Origin: Lysobacter sp. FW306-1B-D06B
Lineage (GTDB): Bacteria; Pseudomonadota; Gammaproteobacteria; Xanthomonadales; Xanthomonadaceae
Reading direction: 5' to 3'
Length of the DNA: 64,000 bases
Assembly: GCF_038446665.1 (NCBI RefSeq)
Contig: NZ_CP151802.1
Location: 2,666,001 to 2,730,000, forward strand
The translations under genes were made by a program, and so were the position numbers. This document shows positions 7,666 to 16,386 of the stretch, in pieces. Each line of letters begins with the position of its first letter. Position 1 is the stretch's first letter. The notes beneath the pieces are model-generated. The model was given only the letters and a program-made list of their open reading frames with translations, did no database searches and was not told the DNA's origin.

Positions 7666-8862
7666 TCACTTCGGCGGATCCAGTCGCAGCAGCTTGCCGT
7701 CGGTCTCGTCGGTGAGCACGTAGACCTTGCCGTCGGCGCTTACGCGTACGTCGCGGATGCGCGCGCCGACGTCCTTAAGCAGACGCTCCTCGCCGGTGAT
7801 CGTGTCGCCGTTGAGCGACAGGCGGATCAGGCTGCCGTCCGCCAATGCGCCCAGGAACAGGCTGTCGTTCCACTTCGAACCCGGCTGCCCGGTGAGGAAG
7901 GCCATGCCCGACAGGCCCGGCGACACTTCCCACACGTGATACGGCTGCTCCATGCCCGGCGCCGAGGTGCCGATGGCTTCGGGAATCTTCAGGCCGGAGT
8001 AGTTGATGCCGTGGGTGATGATCGGCCAGCCGTAGTTCTTGCCCGGCTCGGGGATGTTGATCTCGTCGCCGCCCTTCGGGCCGTGTTCGGCTTCCCACAC
8101 CTTGCCGGTGCGCGGATCCAGCGCCAGCGACTGCATGTTGCGGTGGCCGTAGCTCCAGATTTCCGGACGCGCGTCCTTGCGGCCCACGAAGGGGTTGTCG
8201 GCCGGAACGCTGCCGTCCAGGTTCAGGCGCACGAGCTTGCCCTGCAGCATGTCCAGCTTCTGCGAGGTCGGGCGGTCGTTGCGCTCGCCCTGGCTGATGA
8301 AGACATGGCCCTTGCCGTCGAAGACGATGCGCGAGCCGAAGTGGTTCGGCCCGACCAGCTTGGGCTCCTGGCGATAGAACACCTTTACGTCGGTGAGCGC
8401 GCCGTCGCCGAGCGTGGCGGTGGCGACCGCCGTGCCGGCGCTGCCGTCCGGGCCGGGTTCGGAATAGCTCAGGAAGAGGCGCTTGCTGGTGGCGAAGTCG
8501 GGCGCGAGCACCACGTCGAGCAGGCCGCCCTGGCCTTCGGCCCAGACGGTCGGCACGCCGGTGATGGGCGCGGACACCGCGCCGTCGGCGGAGACGTGGC
8601 GCAGGCGGCCCGGGCGCTCGGTGACGAGGAAGCCGCCGTCGGGCAGCAGGGCGACGCTCCACGGGTGCTCCAGCCCGCCGGCGAGGGTGGTGACCGTCAC
8701 CTGGCCGTTCTGGCTGGCGACGGTTTGCGTCGGCAGCGCCTTGGGAGCGGCGGTGGCGGCCTTGGCCGGGGCGGCGTCGCCTTCGCCCTGGCGCGCCTGG
8801 CAGGCGACGAGCGTCATCGAAAGGGCGAGGGCGAGCGTGGTGCAGTGCAGGGCATGGCGCAT
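7666..8862 (-). CDS. PQQ-dependent sugar dehydrogenase (Asd/YliI-like), lipoprotein
   Basis: A 398-residue six-bladed beta-propeller enzyme of the soluble glucose/aldose dehydrogenase family, which oxidises aldoses with PQQ in the periplasm. The signal peptide ends in a lipobox-like VAC, predicting a lipoprotein. Family segments seen include GLEHPWSVALLPDGGFLVTE, HFGSRIVFDGKGHVFIS, GHRNMQSLALDPRTGKVW, EHGPKGGDEINIPEPGKNYG and the final DVRVSADGKVYVLTDE. The ATG at 8862 starts the signal peptide; the upstream extension to 9009 overlaps the next gene. Whether this organism makes PQQ cannot be judged here. It lies 76 bp downstream of the ABC exporter gene on the same strand. Confidence 0.9.
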   Translation of the reverse strand: MRHALHCTTLALALSMTLVACQARQGEGDAAPAKAATAAPKALPTQTVASQNGQVTVTTLAGGLEHPWSVALLPDGGFLVTERPGRLRHVSADGAVSAPITGVPTVWAEGQGGLLDVVLAPDFATSKRLFLSYSEPGPDGSAGTAVATATLGDGALTDVKVFYRQEPKLVGPNHFGSRIVFDGKGHVFISQGERNDRPTSQKLDMLQGKLVRLNLDGSVPADNPFVGRKDARPEIWSYGHRNMQSLALDPRTGKVWEAEHGPKGGDEINIPEPGKNYGWPIITHGINYSGLKIPEAIGTSAPGMEQPYHVWEVSPGLSGMAFLTGQPGSKWNDSLFLGALADGSLIRLSLNGDTITGEERLLKDVGARIRDVRVSADGKVYVLTDETDGKLLRLDPPK

Positions 8863-8938
8863 GGGGGCAGGGCTCCTGTCCGGATGTGCAGTCGAAGGAT
8901 GGGGCGAGGGGCGCAGCGACAAAGTCGCGGCCGGGGGC

Positions 8939-10804
8939 TCAACGATAACCGGCCGCCTGAAGTTCGAACAATTCCGCATAGCGGCCGCCCTGCGCCAGCA
9001 GCTCCGCATGGGTGCCGCTGGCCTCCAGCCGGCCTTCGGCGAGCACGAGGATGCGGTCGGCCATGCGCACGCTGCTGAAGCGGTGGGAGATCAGCACCGC
9101 GGTCTTGCCGCGCGAGAGGTCCTTGAAGCGCTGGAACACCTCGAACTCGGCGCGCGCATCCAGCGCCGCCGTCGGCTCGTCGAGGATCATCACCTGCGCA
9201 TCGCGCATGTAGGCGCGCGCAATGGCGATCTTCTGCCATTGCCCGCCGGACAGGTCCACGCCGGTCTTGAAGCGCCGGCCGACCAACTGGTCGTAACGCA
9301 GCGGCAAGCTTTCGATCATCTCGTCGGCCGCCGCGCGGCGCGCGGCCTCGCGGATGCGCGCGGCGTCGTCCATCGCTTCGATGCGGCCCACGCCGATGTT
9401 CTCGCCGGCGGTGAGGTGGTAGCGCACGAAGTCCTGGAAAATCACGCCGACGTTGCCGCGCAGGTCGTCCAGGTCGTACTCGCGCAGGTCGCGGCCGTCG
9501 AGCAGGATGCGGCCTTCGTCCGGGTCGTACAGACGTGCGAGCAGTTTCACCAGGGTGGTCTTGCCGGCGCCGTTCTCGCCGACCAACGCCAGCACTTCAC
9601 CGGCGCGCAGTTGGAAATCGAGCCCGCGCAGCGCCCACTTCTCGGCGTCGGGATAACGGAAGCCGACGTTTTCGAAAACGAACCCGCGCGCGATCGGGCG
9701 CGGCACCGGCAACGCATCGGGCGGGGAGACGATCTCCGGCTCGATCTCGAAGAACGAGAACAGGTCGTCCAGGTACAACGCCTGTCCGGCGACCTGCGAG
9801 AAGCCCACCAGCAAGCCTTCGAGCAACTGGCGCAGGCGCAGGAAACTGCCGGCGAGGAAGGTGAGGTCGCCGATGCTGAAGTCGCCCTTCACCGTGCGCC
9901 AGGCGATGTAGGCATAGGCGATGTAGTACGCCAGCGTGCCCAGCGCTGCCAGCAGCGTGCCCCAGAAGGCGCGGCGGCGGGCGAGGGCGCGGTTGGCGCG
10001 GAAGAACTTCTCGGCCAGTTCGCGATAGCGGGCGATGAGGAAGCGGTGGAGGTTGAAGATCTTCACCTCCTTCGCCGTTTCCACGCTGGCGCCCATCTGG
10101 CGCACGTACTCGAGCTGACGGCGCTCCGGCGTCCAGGCGAAGTTGAGCGAGTAGCCCAGCGCGTTGAAATGCGCTTCGCCGACGAACGCCGGCACCAGCG
10201 CGATCGCCAGCAGCACGATCAGCCACGGCGCGAAGACGAGCAGGCCGGCGGCGAAACTGACGACGGTGATCGCATCCTGCACCTGGCCGAACAACTGGCT
10301 CATCAGGTTCATGCGGCCCATCGTCTGGCGACGTGCGCGATCGAGCTTGTCCTGCAGGTCGGGGTCCTCGAAGTCCTCCAGGTCGAGCATCGCCGCGTGT
10401 TCCATCAGACGCACGCTGGTGGCGTTGGTGAACAGCTCCGACAGCAGCGCATCGCCGTAGCTGACGATGCGGCCCAACAGGTCCGAACCGATGGCCAGGG
10501 CGAACTCCAATGCCAGCAGCGCGAACAGCGTGTCCAGCTGCCCGCCGTGCCAGGCCTGCGCGATGGAGTCGAAGCCCTTGCCGGCCGCGACCAGCCGCAC
10601 CGCTTCGTCGATGATGAGTTTGCCGACGTAGAGCGTGGCGACCGGAAGGAACGCGCGCACGACGCGCAGGGAGATCGTCGCCAGCGTGAGTCCCGGGCTG
10701 GTGGCCCAGATCTGCCGCAGAAACGGCGGCAGATTGCGCAGCGCGTCGAAGCGTTCGCGCAGGCTGGGGTGGGAGGCGGGACGGGCCGCGTGGGGATCGC
10801 TCAT
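8939..10804 (-). CDS. ABC exporter, fused membrane and ATPase domains
   Basis: A 621-residue half-transporter that should work as a homodimer in the inner membrane. The N-terminal half carries the membrane domain, with hydrophobic segments such as the one in LATISLRVVRAFLPVATLYV. The C-terminal ATPase has Walker A GENGAGKTT near residue 409, a Q-loop in VGVIFQDF, the signature LSGGQ near 518, Walker B VMILDEPTAALD and the switch His in LISHRFSS. The substrate is unknown. Its ATPase resembles lipid/peptide-type exporters, but no maturation or outer-membrane partner lies nearby. A single upstream REP copy sits in the 210-bp gap before it. Confidence 0.93.
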   Translation of the reverse strand: MSDPHAARPASHPSLRERFDALRNLPPFLRQIWATSPGLTLATISLRVVRAFLPVATLYVGKLIIDEAVRLVAAGKGFDSIAQAWHGGQLDTLFALLALEFALAIGSDLLGRIVSYGDALLSELFTNATSVRLMEHAAMLDLEDFEDPDLQDKLDRARRQTMGRMNLMSQLFGQVQDAITVVSFAAGLLVFAPWLIVLLAIALVPAFVGEAHFNALGYSLNFAWTPERRQLEYVRQMGASVETAKEVKIFNLHRFLIARYRELAEKFFRANRALARRRAFWGTLLAALGTLAYYIAYAYIAWRTVKGDFSIGDLTFLAGSFLRLRQLLEGLLVGFSQVAGQALYLDDLFSFFEIEPEIVSPPDALPVPRPIARGFVFENVGFRYPDAEKWALRGLDFQLRAGEVLALVGENGAGKTTLVKLLARLYDPDEGRILLDGRDLREYDLDDLRGNVGVIFQDFVRYHLTAGENIGVGRIEAMDDAARIREAARRAAADEMIESLPLRYDQLVGRRFKTGVDLSGGQWQKIAIARAYMRDAQVMILDEPTAALDARAEFEVFQRFKDLSRGKTAVLISHRFSSVRMADRILVLAEGRLEASGTHAELLAQGGRYAELFELQAAGYR

Positions 10805-10938
10805 GTGGCGATTGTGCCCTGAGTGCGTGCGCAGCCGGTGTCATCGGGGGCGATGACGTCCCGGTTGTCATCTCCGCCTAAGGTGAGGATCCATCTTTCA
10901 GGCGTTGCATGCCTGGCGAAGGGTGATGAAGCGAAGAG

Positions 10939-10967
10939 TTGGATCCCCGCCTTCGCGGGGATGACGG
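10939..10967. repeat. Single REP-type palindrome
   Basis: TTGGATCCCCGCCTTCGCGG plus GGATGACGG is one inverted copy of the REP element. It occupies the gap between the ABC exporter and BON genes; nothing else was seen there. Confidence 0.75.
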
Positions 10968-11014
10968 CAAGAAGGGGGATGACAGCGGGAAGGGCATGAC
11001 AGCAGGAAGTGCGC

Positions 11015-11626
11015 CTAATGCTCCCGCGGCTGCCGCATGGGCCGTCGGCGATTCTCGTCGCGATCGCGGTCTTCGATGTCGTCGCGCTGGTCGTACGAGG
11101 AACTGGAAAAACCGCTGCCTTGCTGATCGAAACCGCTGCGCACGGCCTGGCCGGGCGGGCCGAACGAATGCGCGCCGCGATCGACGTGCAGGCGGTTGTG
11201 CACGTCGCGCACGCCCTGCACGGCGACGGCGAGGTCTTCGGCCAGATGCTTCATGCGACGCTCGGGCACTTCGCCGGTCAGGGTGACGACGCCGGACTCG
11301 ACGGCGATGAGAATCTCGCGCGCGTCGATGTCGTCGTCGCGGGTGAGGCGTTCGATCAGGTCGTCGGCGATGCGCTCGTCAGAGCGCGTGAAGTTGCGCG
11401 GGCCGCGCCCGCGATGCCCGCCGATGCGGGGCGCGTGTTCGGGTCTGGCGACGGTGTCGCGGGGCGGCTGCCGGAAATCGCCGAAGCCGCCCTGGCCCGG
11501 ATAGCCGAACCCGTCGTCTTCGCGCGTGGGGCCCCAGACGCGGTTGGTGACCGAGGGCAGGCCGCGGTAGAGCTCGTCGCGGTGGCGTTGTTCGCGGTCG
11601 CGGTCGTCGTCGCGGTGTCTGGCCAT
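11015..11626 (-). CDS. BON-domain protein with long charged flanks
   Basis: A protein of 203 residues. One BON domain spans about residues 76-145: DERIADDLIERLTRDDDIDA, then ILIAVESGVVTLTGEVPER and DLAVAVQGVRDVHNRLHVD. BON domains usually bind phospholipid or sit in envelope proteins (OsmY-like). There is no signal peptide; the N-terminus is highly charged (MARHRDDDRDREQRHRDELY) and Gly-rich, and the C-terminus is Asp/Arg-rich. Such cytoplasmic-looking BON proteins with disordered tails are common in Lysobacter-like bacteria. I chose the ATG at 11626 because GGAG lies just upstream. The function is unknown. Confidence 0.82.
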   Translation of the reverse strand: MARHRDDDRDREQRHRDELYRGLPSVTNRVWGPTREDDGFGYPGQGGFGDFRQPPRDTVARPEHAPRIGGHRGRGPRNFTRSDERIADDLIERLTRDDDIDAREILIAVESGVVTLTGEVPERRMKHLAEDLAVAVQGVRDVHNRLHVDRGAHSFGPPGQAVRSGFDQQGSGFSSSSYDQRDDIEDRDRDENRRRPMRQPREH

Positions 11627-11729
11627 GGCGGGCTCCGGGAGTCGTGTGGGGACCACGATGCTGGGGAAGTCGCGGTTAGCGGGGTGGCAACGGGTTGTGA
11701 TCGCTTTGTTCCGATGTGTTTTCCTACTC

Positions 11730-11947
11730 CGTCATCCCGGCGAAGGCCGGGATCCAGGCCAATCGCGCATTCGCCCGTGATCGCACTTCACCGCGTCATT
11801 CCAGCGGAAGCTGGAATCCATTTGGCTTCTGTCTGAGGCGGCGGCGTCGGTTCCATAGAGCAAGATGGATTCCAGCTTTCGCTGGAATGACGGGATGTGT
11901 CCGCGACAGCGTGACAGCCTGGGTCCCGGCCTTCGCCGGGATGACGG
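11730..11947. repeat. Nested cluster of four REP-type palindromes
   Basis: Four copies fill most of the 351-bp gap between the BON and exonuclease genes. Copies at about 11730-11760 and 11794-11821 are in one orientation; those at about 11865-11893 and 11917-11947 are inverted. The inner pair shares a variant core (TTCCAGC...GCTGGAA), and the outer pair shares the usual core (CCCGGC...GCCGGG), so the array is symmetric and nested. No promoter or gene was seen inside it. Confidence 0.82.
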
Positions 11948-11977
11948 CAACGGGAAGAGCTGCAATCAACCTGTGGC

Positions 11978-12829
11978 TCAGGTTGTCTTGGTGGAGGGCT
12001 TTCCGGGCTTCTTCACCGTCTTCACTGCCTTCTTCACTCGCTTCTTCACCGCCTTCCCCGGCCCCAACTCAATCCAAGTCGGCGCATGGTCGCTGGGCTT
12101 GGGCTGTCCCCGGACCCATCGATCCACGCCGGCCGCACGCAAGCGCGGGGCCAGTTCCGCGTTGAGCAGCAGGTGATCGATGCGCAGCCCGGCGTTGCGT
12201 TCCCAGTGCTGGCGGAAGTAGTCCCAGAACGTGTACACGCGCTCCTCGCCGAAGACGTGCCGCAGGCAATCCAGCCACCCCATCGCGAGCAGCCGTTCGT
12301 AACGCTCGCGACTTTCCGGCTGGAGCAGCGCGTCCTTGCGCCAGGACTTGGGGTCGTAGATGTCCTCGTCGGTGGGCACGACGTTGTAGTCGCCGGCGAT
12401 GACCACCGGCTGGCCGCTGTCGTACCACTGCTGCGCGCGCACCAACAGGCGGTCCATCCACGCCAGCTTGTAGTCGAACTTCGGCCCGGGCTGCGGATTG
12501 CCGTTGGGCAGGTACAGGCAGACCACGACGATGCCCTCCACGGCCGCCTCGATGTAGCGGCTCTGGCTGTCCTCGGGATCGCCCGGCAGGCCGCGGCCGA
12601 TCTCCACCGGTTCCGCGTCGCGGGCGAGGATCGCCACGCCGTTCCACGATTTCTGGCCGTGCCAGATCGCGCCGTAGCCGGCGTCGGCGATGGCCTGGGC
12701 GGGGAAGGCGTCCTGCGGGGCTTTCAGTTCCTGCAGGCAGGCCACATCCGGCTGTTCCTTGCGCAGCCACGCGAGCAGCGCGTCCAGCCGGGTGTTCACG
12801 CCGTTGATGTTGAACGTGGCGATCTTCAC
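11978..12829 (-). CDS. xthA: Exodeoxyribonuclease III (class II AP endonuclease) with lysine-rich tail
   Basis: A protein of 283 residues that cuts DNA at abasic sites and removes 3' blocks in base-excision repair. The start is the GTG at 12829 (VKIATFNINGVNTR), with GGAG upstream. Landmarks are Asn in FNINGVN, catalytic Glu in CLQELKAP, the YLPNG strand, GDYNVVPTDEDIYDP and the terminal SDHAPTWIEL with the catalytic Asp-His. After the normal end of the enzyme the protein continues with a basic tail of about 25 residues built from KKxxKK units (KAVKKRVKKAVKTVKKPGKP), which standard ExoIII lacks. The tail could help DNA binding. The longer upstream frame to 13276 overlaps the divergent gene and is not coding. 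Confidence 0.94.
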   Translation of the reverse strand: MKIATFNINGVNTRLDALLAWLRKEQPDVACLQELKAPQDAFPAQAIADAGYGAIWHGQKSWNGVAILARDAEPVEIGRGLPGDPEDSQSRYIEAAVEGIVVVCLYLPNGNPQPGPKFDYKLAWMDRLLVRAQQWYDSGQPVVIAGDYNVVPTDEDIYDPKSWRKDALLQPESRERYERLLAMGWLDCLRHVFGEERVYTFWDYFRQHWERNAGLRIDHLLLNAELAPRLRAAGVDRWVRGQPKPSDHAPTWIELGPGKAVKKRVKKAVKTVKKPGKPSTKTT

Positions 12830-12966
12830 GCCGCTTCGGGCTCCGTCCGCACGAAGGCGCCACGCTATCCCGGCACTCGTGAAGGCCCGGTTCCCGACGT
12901 CCGACAGGTCCCGTATCCGCGCGCCGACGGCTAGACTCGGCTTCCGCTTTCCAGGGGAACGACACG

Positions 12967-14766
12967 ATGCTCCGTCACGCACTGCTCGCCGCGGCCGTCG
13001 CCGCCGGTCTGTCCGCGCCGCTCGCATGGGCGCAGGCGCCCACCCGCACGCCGTCCACGCAGGCCCAACCCGCCAGTTCGGCCGCGCAGGCGCTGCACGC
13101 GTTGTTTGCCGAGGAATGGGAACGCGGCATGCGCGAGAACCCGGAGGAGGCGAGCTGGCGCGGCGACAAGCGCTACAACGATCGCTGGACCGACATGTCG
13201 ATGGCCGCGATCCAGCAGCGCATGGACGGCGACCGCCAGGCGCTGCAGCGCTTGAAGGCGATCGACCGCAATGCATTGAGCGAAGCGGATCGACTGAACT
13301 ACGACGTCTTCGCCTGGGATCTGGAGAAGGCCGTCGAGCGGCAGAAGTACCGCGAATACCTGCGCCCGATCAGCCAGCGCGGTGGCGTGCAGAACGCCGA
13401 GGGCATCGCCGAGGTGCTGCCGTTCGCCAGCGTCAAGGACTATCGCGACTGGCTGGCACGCATGCGCGCCCTGCCGGCGCTGCTCGAACAGAACCAGGCG
13501 CTGATGCGCGAAGGCATCGCCGCCGGCAACACGCCGCCGCGCGTGCTGATGGAGCGCGTGCCGGCGCAGATCCAGTCCCAGTTGGTCGACGATCCGACGA
13601 AGAGTCCGTTCTACAAGCCGTTTGCGAAATTCCCGGACGCGATCGGCGAGGCCGACCGCGTGGCGTTGCAGAGCGAGGCGAAGCAGGTCATCGCCGAGAG
13701 CGTCGTGCCGGCCTACCGTCAGTTCGACGCCTTCTTCAAGAACGACTACCTGCCCAAGACGCGCGAGTCGATCGCTGCGGTCGATCTGCCCGACGGCAAG
13801 GCGTACTACGACTTCGTGGCCCGCTATTTCACGACGACGAACCTGACGGCCGACCAGATCCACAACATCGGCCTGAAGGAAGTCGCGCGCATTCGTGGCG
13901 AGATGGAGAAGGTGAAGGCGGAGGTCGGCTTCAAGGGCACGCTGGCGCAGTTCTTCGACCACCTGCGCACCGATCCCAAGTTCTTCTACAAGACACCGCA
14001 GGAGCTGTTCACCGGGTACGAGGCGATCTCCAAGCGGATCGACCCGGAACTGGTGAAGGTCTTCAAGACCATCCCGCGCCTGCCGTACGGCGTGCGGCCG
14101 ATCCCGGACAACATCGCCCCCGACACCACGACGGCCTACTACCAGCCAGGCGCCGTGGACGGCACCCGCGCCGGCTTCTACTACGTGAACCTCTACAAGC
14201 CGGAGGTGCGGCCGAAGTGGGAAATGATGGCGCTGTCGCTGCACGAAGCCGTGCCCGGGCACCACTTCCAGTTCGCGCGTGGCATGGAACTGCCGGATGT
14301 GCCGATGTTCCGTCGCGTGGGTTACTTCGTCGCCTACGGTGAGGGCTGGGGTCTGTATGCCGAGCGCCTGGGCTACGACATGGGCCTGTACGACGATCCC
14401 TACGACCGCATGGGCCAGCTCGCCTACGACATGTGGCGCGCGGTGCGCCTGGTGGTGGACACCGGCATGCACAGCAAGGGCTGGAGCCGGGACCAGGCCA
14501 TCGCCTTCTTCATGGACAACGCGCCCAAGACCCGCCAGGACGTGGTCAACGAGATCGACCGCTACATCGGCTGGCCGGGCCAGGCGCTGGCCTACAAGAT
14601 CGGCCAGCTCAAGATCTCCGAACTGCGTGAGAAGGCGACGAAGCAGCTGGGGCCGAAGTTCGACCTGCGGGCCTTCAACGATGCGGTGCTGGAGACCGGG
14701 TCCGTGCCGCTGGAGGCCCTGGAAGCGCACATCGGCGCCTGGATCGAGGCCCAGAAGGCGGCCTGA
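12967..14766 (+). CDS. DUF885 family secreted protein (putative metallopeptidase-like)
   Basis: A 599-residue protein with a signal peptide (MLRHALLAAAVAAGLSAPLAWAQA), hence periplasmic or secreted. The family hallmark is HEAVPGHHFQ near residue 425, an HExxxGHH-type motif thought to bind metal, followed by EGWGLYAERLGYDMGLYDDP. The final third (PGQALAYKIGQLKISELREKA) is also typical of DUF885. Members are predicted peptidases but few have been tested. It diverges from xthA; the 137-bp gap holds both promoters. Confidence 0.9.
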   Translation: MLRHALLAAAVAAGLSAPLAWAQAPTRTPSTQAQPASSAAQALHALFAEEWERGMRENPEEASWRGDKRYNDRWTDMSMAAIQQRMDGDRQALQRLKAIDRNALSEADRLNYDVFAWDLEKAVERQKYREYLRPISQRGGVQNAEGIAEVLPFASVKDYRDWLARMRALPALLEQNQALMREGIAAGNTPPRVLMERVPAQIQSQLVDDPTKSPFYKPFAKFPDAIGEADRVALQSEAKQVIAESVVPAYRQFDAFFKNDYLPKTRESIAAVDLPDGKAYYDFVARYFTTTNLTADQIHNIGLKEVARIRGEMEKVKAEVGFKGTLAQFFDHLRTDPKFFYKTPQELFTGYEAISKRIDPELVKVFKTIPRLPYGVRPIPDNIAPDTTTAYYQPGAVDGTRAGFYYVNLYKPEVRPKWEMMALSLHEAVPGHHFQFARGMELPDVPMFRRVGYFVAYGEGWGLYAERLGYDMGLYDDPYDRMGQLAYDMWRAVRLVVDTGMHSKGWSRDQAIAFFMDNAPKTRQDVVNEIDRYIGWPGQALAYKIGQLKISELREKATKQLGPKFDLRAFNDAVLETGSVPLEALEAHIGAWIEAQKAA

Positions 14767-14796
14767 GGCGGGCCGCGGGGCTGGGCGCACGCACAT

Positions 14797-14826
14797 TTGC
14801 GCCCAAGCCATTGAATCGGCCATAAT
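14797..14826 (+). promoter_or_regulatory. Likely promoter of rpsF-rpsR
   Basis: TTGCGC (14797-14802) and CATAAT (14821-14826) are separated by 18 bp and resemble a sigma-70 promoter. They predict a 5' leader of about 120 bases before rpsF. The leader contains GC-rich complementary stretches, which could hold an S6:S18 autoregulatory structure; I could not confirm this by eye. Confidence 0.55.
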
Positions 14827-14955
14827 TTCGGGCTCCCGCGGCTCCGGCCGCCGGGAGACCTTGCTCCACTGCGCCCACTTCCGGGCCCGGGGGGCTGATC
14901 CGGACGCGCGGTGAATGACGTTCCCGCCCGGCCATCATCCACAAGGAATCACACC

Positions 14956-15384
14956 ATGCGTCATTACGAAGTCGTGTTCCTGGTCCATCCGGACCAGAGC
15001 GAGCAGGTGCCGGCCATGATCGAGCGCTACAAGGGCTTGATCGAAGGCGGCGAAGGCAAGATCCACCGTCTCGAGGACTGGGGCCGCCGTCAGCTGGCCT
15101 ACCCGATCGAGAACCTGGTCAAGGCCCACTACGTCCTGCTCAACATCGAGTGCACCCAGAACGTGCTCAACGAGCTGGTCGACGGTTTCCGTTTCAACGA
15201 CGCCGTCCTGCGCCACCTCGTGATCAAGCGCGACGGCCCGGACACCGAGCAGTCGCTGATCATGAAGTACAAGGACGAGAAGGGCGACAAGCCCGAGCGC
15301 GGCGAACGCCGTCGCCGTGACGAGGAAGGCGAGAGCGTCGGCACCGCCGATGACAACGCCGACGACAACGCCGAAGCCGCCTGA
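14956..15384 (+). CDS. rpsF: 30S ribosomal protein S6
   Basis: A 142-residue protein. The [18 protein letters not shown] opening, the central [20 protein letters not shown] and [12 protein letters not shown] are diagnostic of S6, which pairs with S18 on the 30S platform. The start at 14956 follows AAGGAATCACACC. The C-terminus is a long charged extension rich in Lys, Glu, Arg and Asp, ending [11 protein letters not shown], similar to the tails that RimK glutamylates in other bacteria. It is the first gene of the rpsF-rpsR pair; rplI follows after a longer gap. Confidence 0.97.
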   Translation: MRHYEVVFLVHPDQSEQVPAMIERYKGLIEGGEGKIHRLEDWGRRQLAYPIENLVKAHYVLLNIECTQNVLNELVDGFRFNDAVLRHLVIKRDGPDTEQSLIMKYKDEKGDKPERGERRRRDEEGESVGTADDNADDNAEAA

Positions 15385-15395
15385 GGATCACCCAA

Positions 15396-15626
15396 ATGTC
15401 CAAGTTCTTCCGTCGCCGCAAGTTCTGCAAGTTCACCGCCGAGGGTGTGAAGGAGATCGACTACAAGGATCTCAACACCCTGCGCCAGTACCTCACCGAG
15501 ACCGGCAAGATCGTGCCGAGCCGCGTGACCGGTACCAAGTCGAAGTACCAGCGCCAGCTGTCGGCCGCCGTCAAGCGCGCCCGCTTCCTGGCTCTGATCC
15601 CGTACACCGACAACCACAACGCCTAA
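15396..15626 (+). CDS. rpsR: 30S ribosomal protein S18
   Basis: A 76-residue protein matching S18 throughout: [50 protein letters not shown] and [14 protein letters not shown]. It binds S6 on the small subunit. It begins 11 bp after rpsF and should be cotranscribed with it. A strong hairpin follows in the gap before rplI. Confidence 0.98.
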   Translation: MSKFFRRRKFCKFTAEGVKEIDYKDLNTLRQYLTETGKIVPSRVTGTKSKYQRQLSAAVKRARFLALIPYTDNHNA

Positions 15627-15635
15627 GGCGACGTC

Positions 15636-15658
15636 GTTTCCTCCCGCTGGGAGGAAAC
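15636..15658 (+). terminator. Hairpin after rpsR
   Basis: GTTTCCTCCC (15636-15645) and GGGAGGAAAC (15649-15658) form a perfect 10-bp stem around a three-base loop. It has no following T-run, so it may lower read-through into rplI or protect the rpsF-rpsR mRNA end rather than terminate fully. Confidence 0.5.
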
Positions 15659-15667
15659 ACCTTGTCC

Positions 15668-15691
15668 CCCTCTCCCGCTGCCGGGAGAGGG
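15668..15691. repeat. CCCTCTCCC/GGGAGAGGG hairpin repeat
   Basis: Ten-base arms CCCTCTCCCG and CGGGAGAGGG surround a four-base loop between rpsR and rplI. The arm sequence matches the hairpin at 7621-7644, marking a second repeat family. Confidence 0.6.
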
Positions 15692-15777
15692 CAGGGGCGA
15701 GGGAAAGACGCCGCGGTCTTCGGACAGCGCAACCCGCTGCGGGCCTCGAGGCTCGCTAACGAATACGGAGCAACACC

Positions 15778-16230
15778 ATGCAACTGATCCTCCTGCAGAA
15801 CGTGCAGAACCTCGGCAAGCTCGGCGACAAGGTCAGCGTCAAGCCGGGCTTCGGCCGCAACTACCTGATCCCGTACGGCAAGGCCGCCCCGGCGACCCCG
15901 GCCAACCTGGCCGAGTTCGAGGCGCGCCGCGCCGAGTACGAAGCCAAGGCCAAGGCCTCCCTCGAGGGTGCCGAAGGCCGCAAGGCCGCGCTGGACGGCG
16001 TCGAGGTGACCATCTCGGCCAACGCCTCCACCGAAGGCAAGCTGTACGGCTCGATCAGCCCGCGCGATATCGCCGAGGCGCTGACCAAGCTGGGCCACAA
16101 GGTCGAGAAGTCGGAAGTCGTGCTGGGCGAAGGCCCGCTGCGTCGCACCGGCGAGCACGAAGTCGTTGTGCACCTGCACGCCGACATCGAAGCCACCGTC
16201 AAGGTCATCGTGGTCGGCGAAGTCGCCTGA
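15778..16230 (+). CDS. rplI: 50S ribosomal protein L9
   Basis: A 150-residue protein with the L9 pattern: [20 protein letters not shown], then [20 protein letters not shown], a long charged helix, and the C-terminal domain with [14 protein letters not shown] and [10 protein letters not shown]. It binds 23S rRNA domain V. It is separated from rpsR by 151 bp holding two hairpins, so its expression may be partly uncoupled. A strong intrinsic terminator follows the gene. Confidence 0.98.
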   Translation: MQLILLQNVQNLGKLGDKVSVKPGFGRNYLIPYGKAAPATPANLAEFEARRAEYEAKAKASLEGAEGRKAALDGVEVTISANASTEGKLYGSISPRDIAEALTKLGHKVEKSEVVLGEGPLRRTGEHEVVVHLHADIEATVKVIVVGEVA

Positions 16231-16257
16231 TCCGGTTACTGCATCAAGGCTTCATGG

Positions 16258-16287
16258 AAAGGGCGCCCCAGGGCGCCCTTTCTTTTT
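16258..16287 (+). terminator. Intrinsic terminator after rplI
   Basis: AAAGGGCGCCC and GGGCGCCCTTT form an 11-bp stem with a two-base gap, followed by CTTTTT. It closes the ribosomal-protein unit. Confidence 0.9.
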
Positions 16288-16386
16288 GAGGCGTTCGGAA
16301 AGGTCTGGAAGCGTTTTCGGATTCTTCCGATAGGGTAGTGGGCGCGTGCGTGACAGAGTCGCGCTACCCACCCTGACGCTGCCGCC

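Noticed and set aside
12931..14823. Minus-strand open frame of 630 codons opposite the DUF885 gene
   Set aside because: No family motif; the plus strand carries a secreted DUF885 protein with a metal-site motif.
14827..14955. S6:S18 autoregulatory leader before rpsF
   Set aside because: The leader is long and GC-rich, but I could not identify the conserved binding motif by eye, so it is mentioned only as a possibility.
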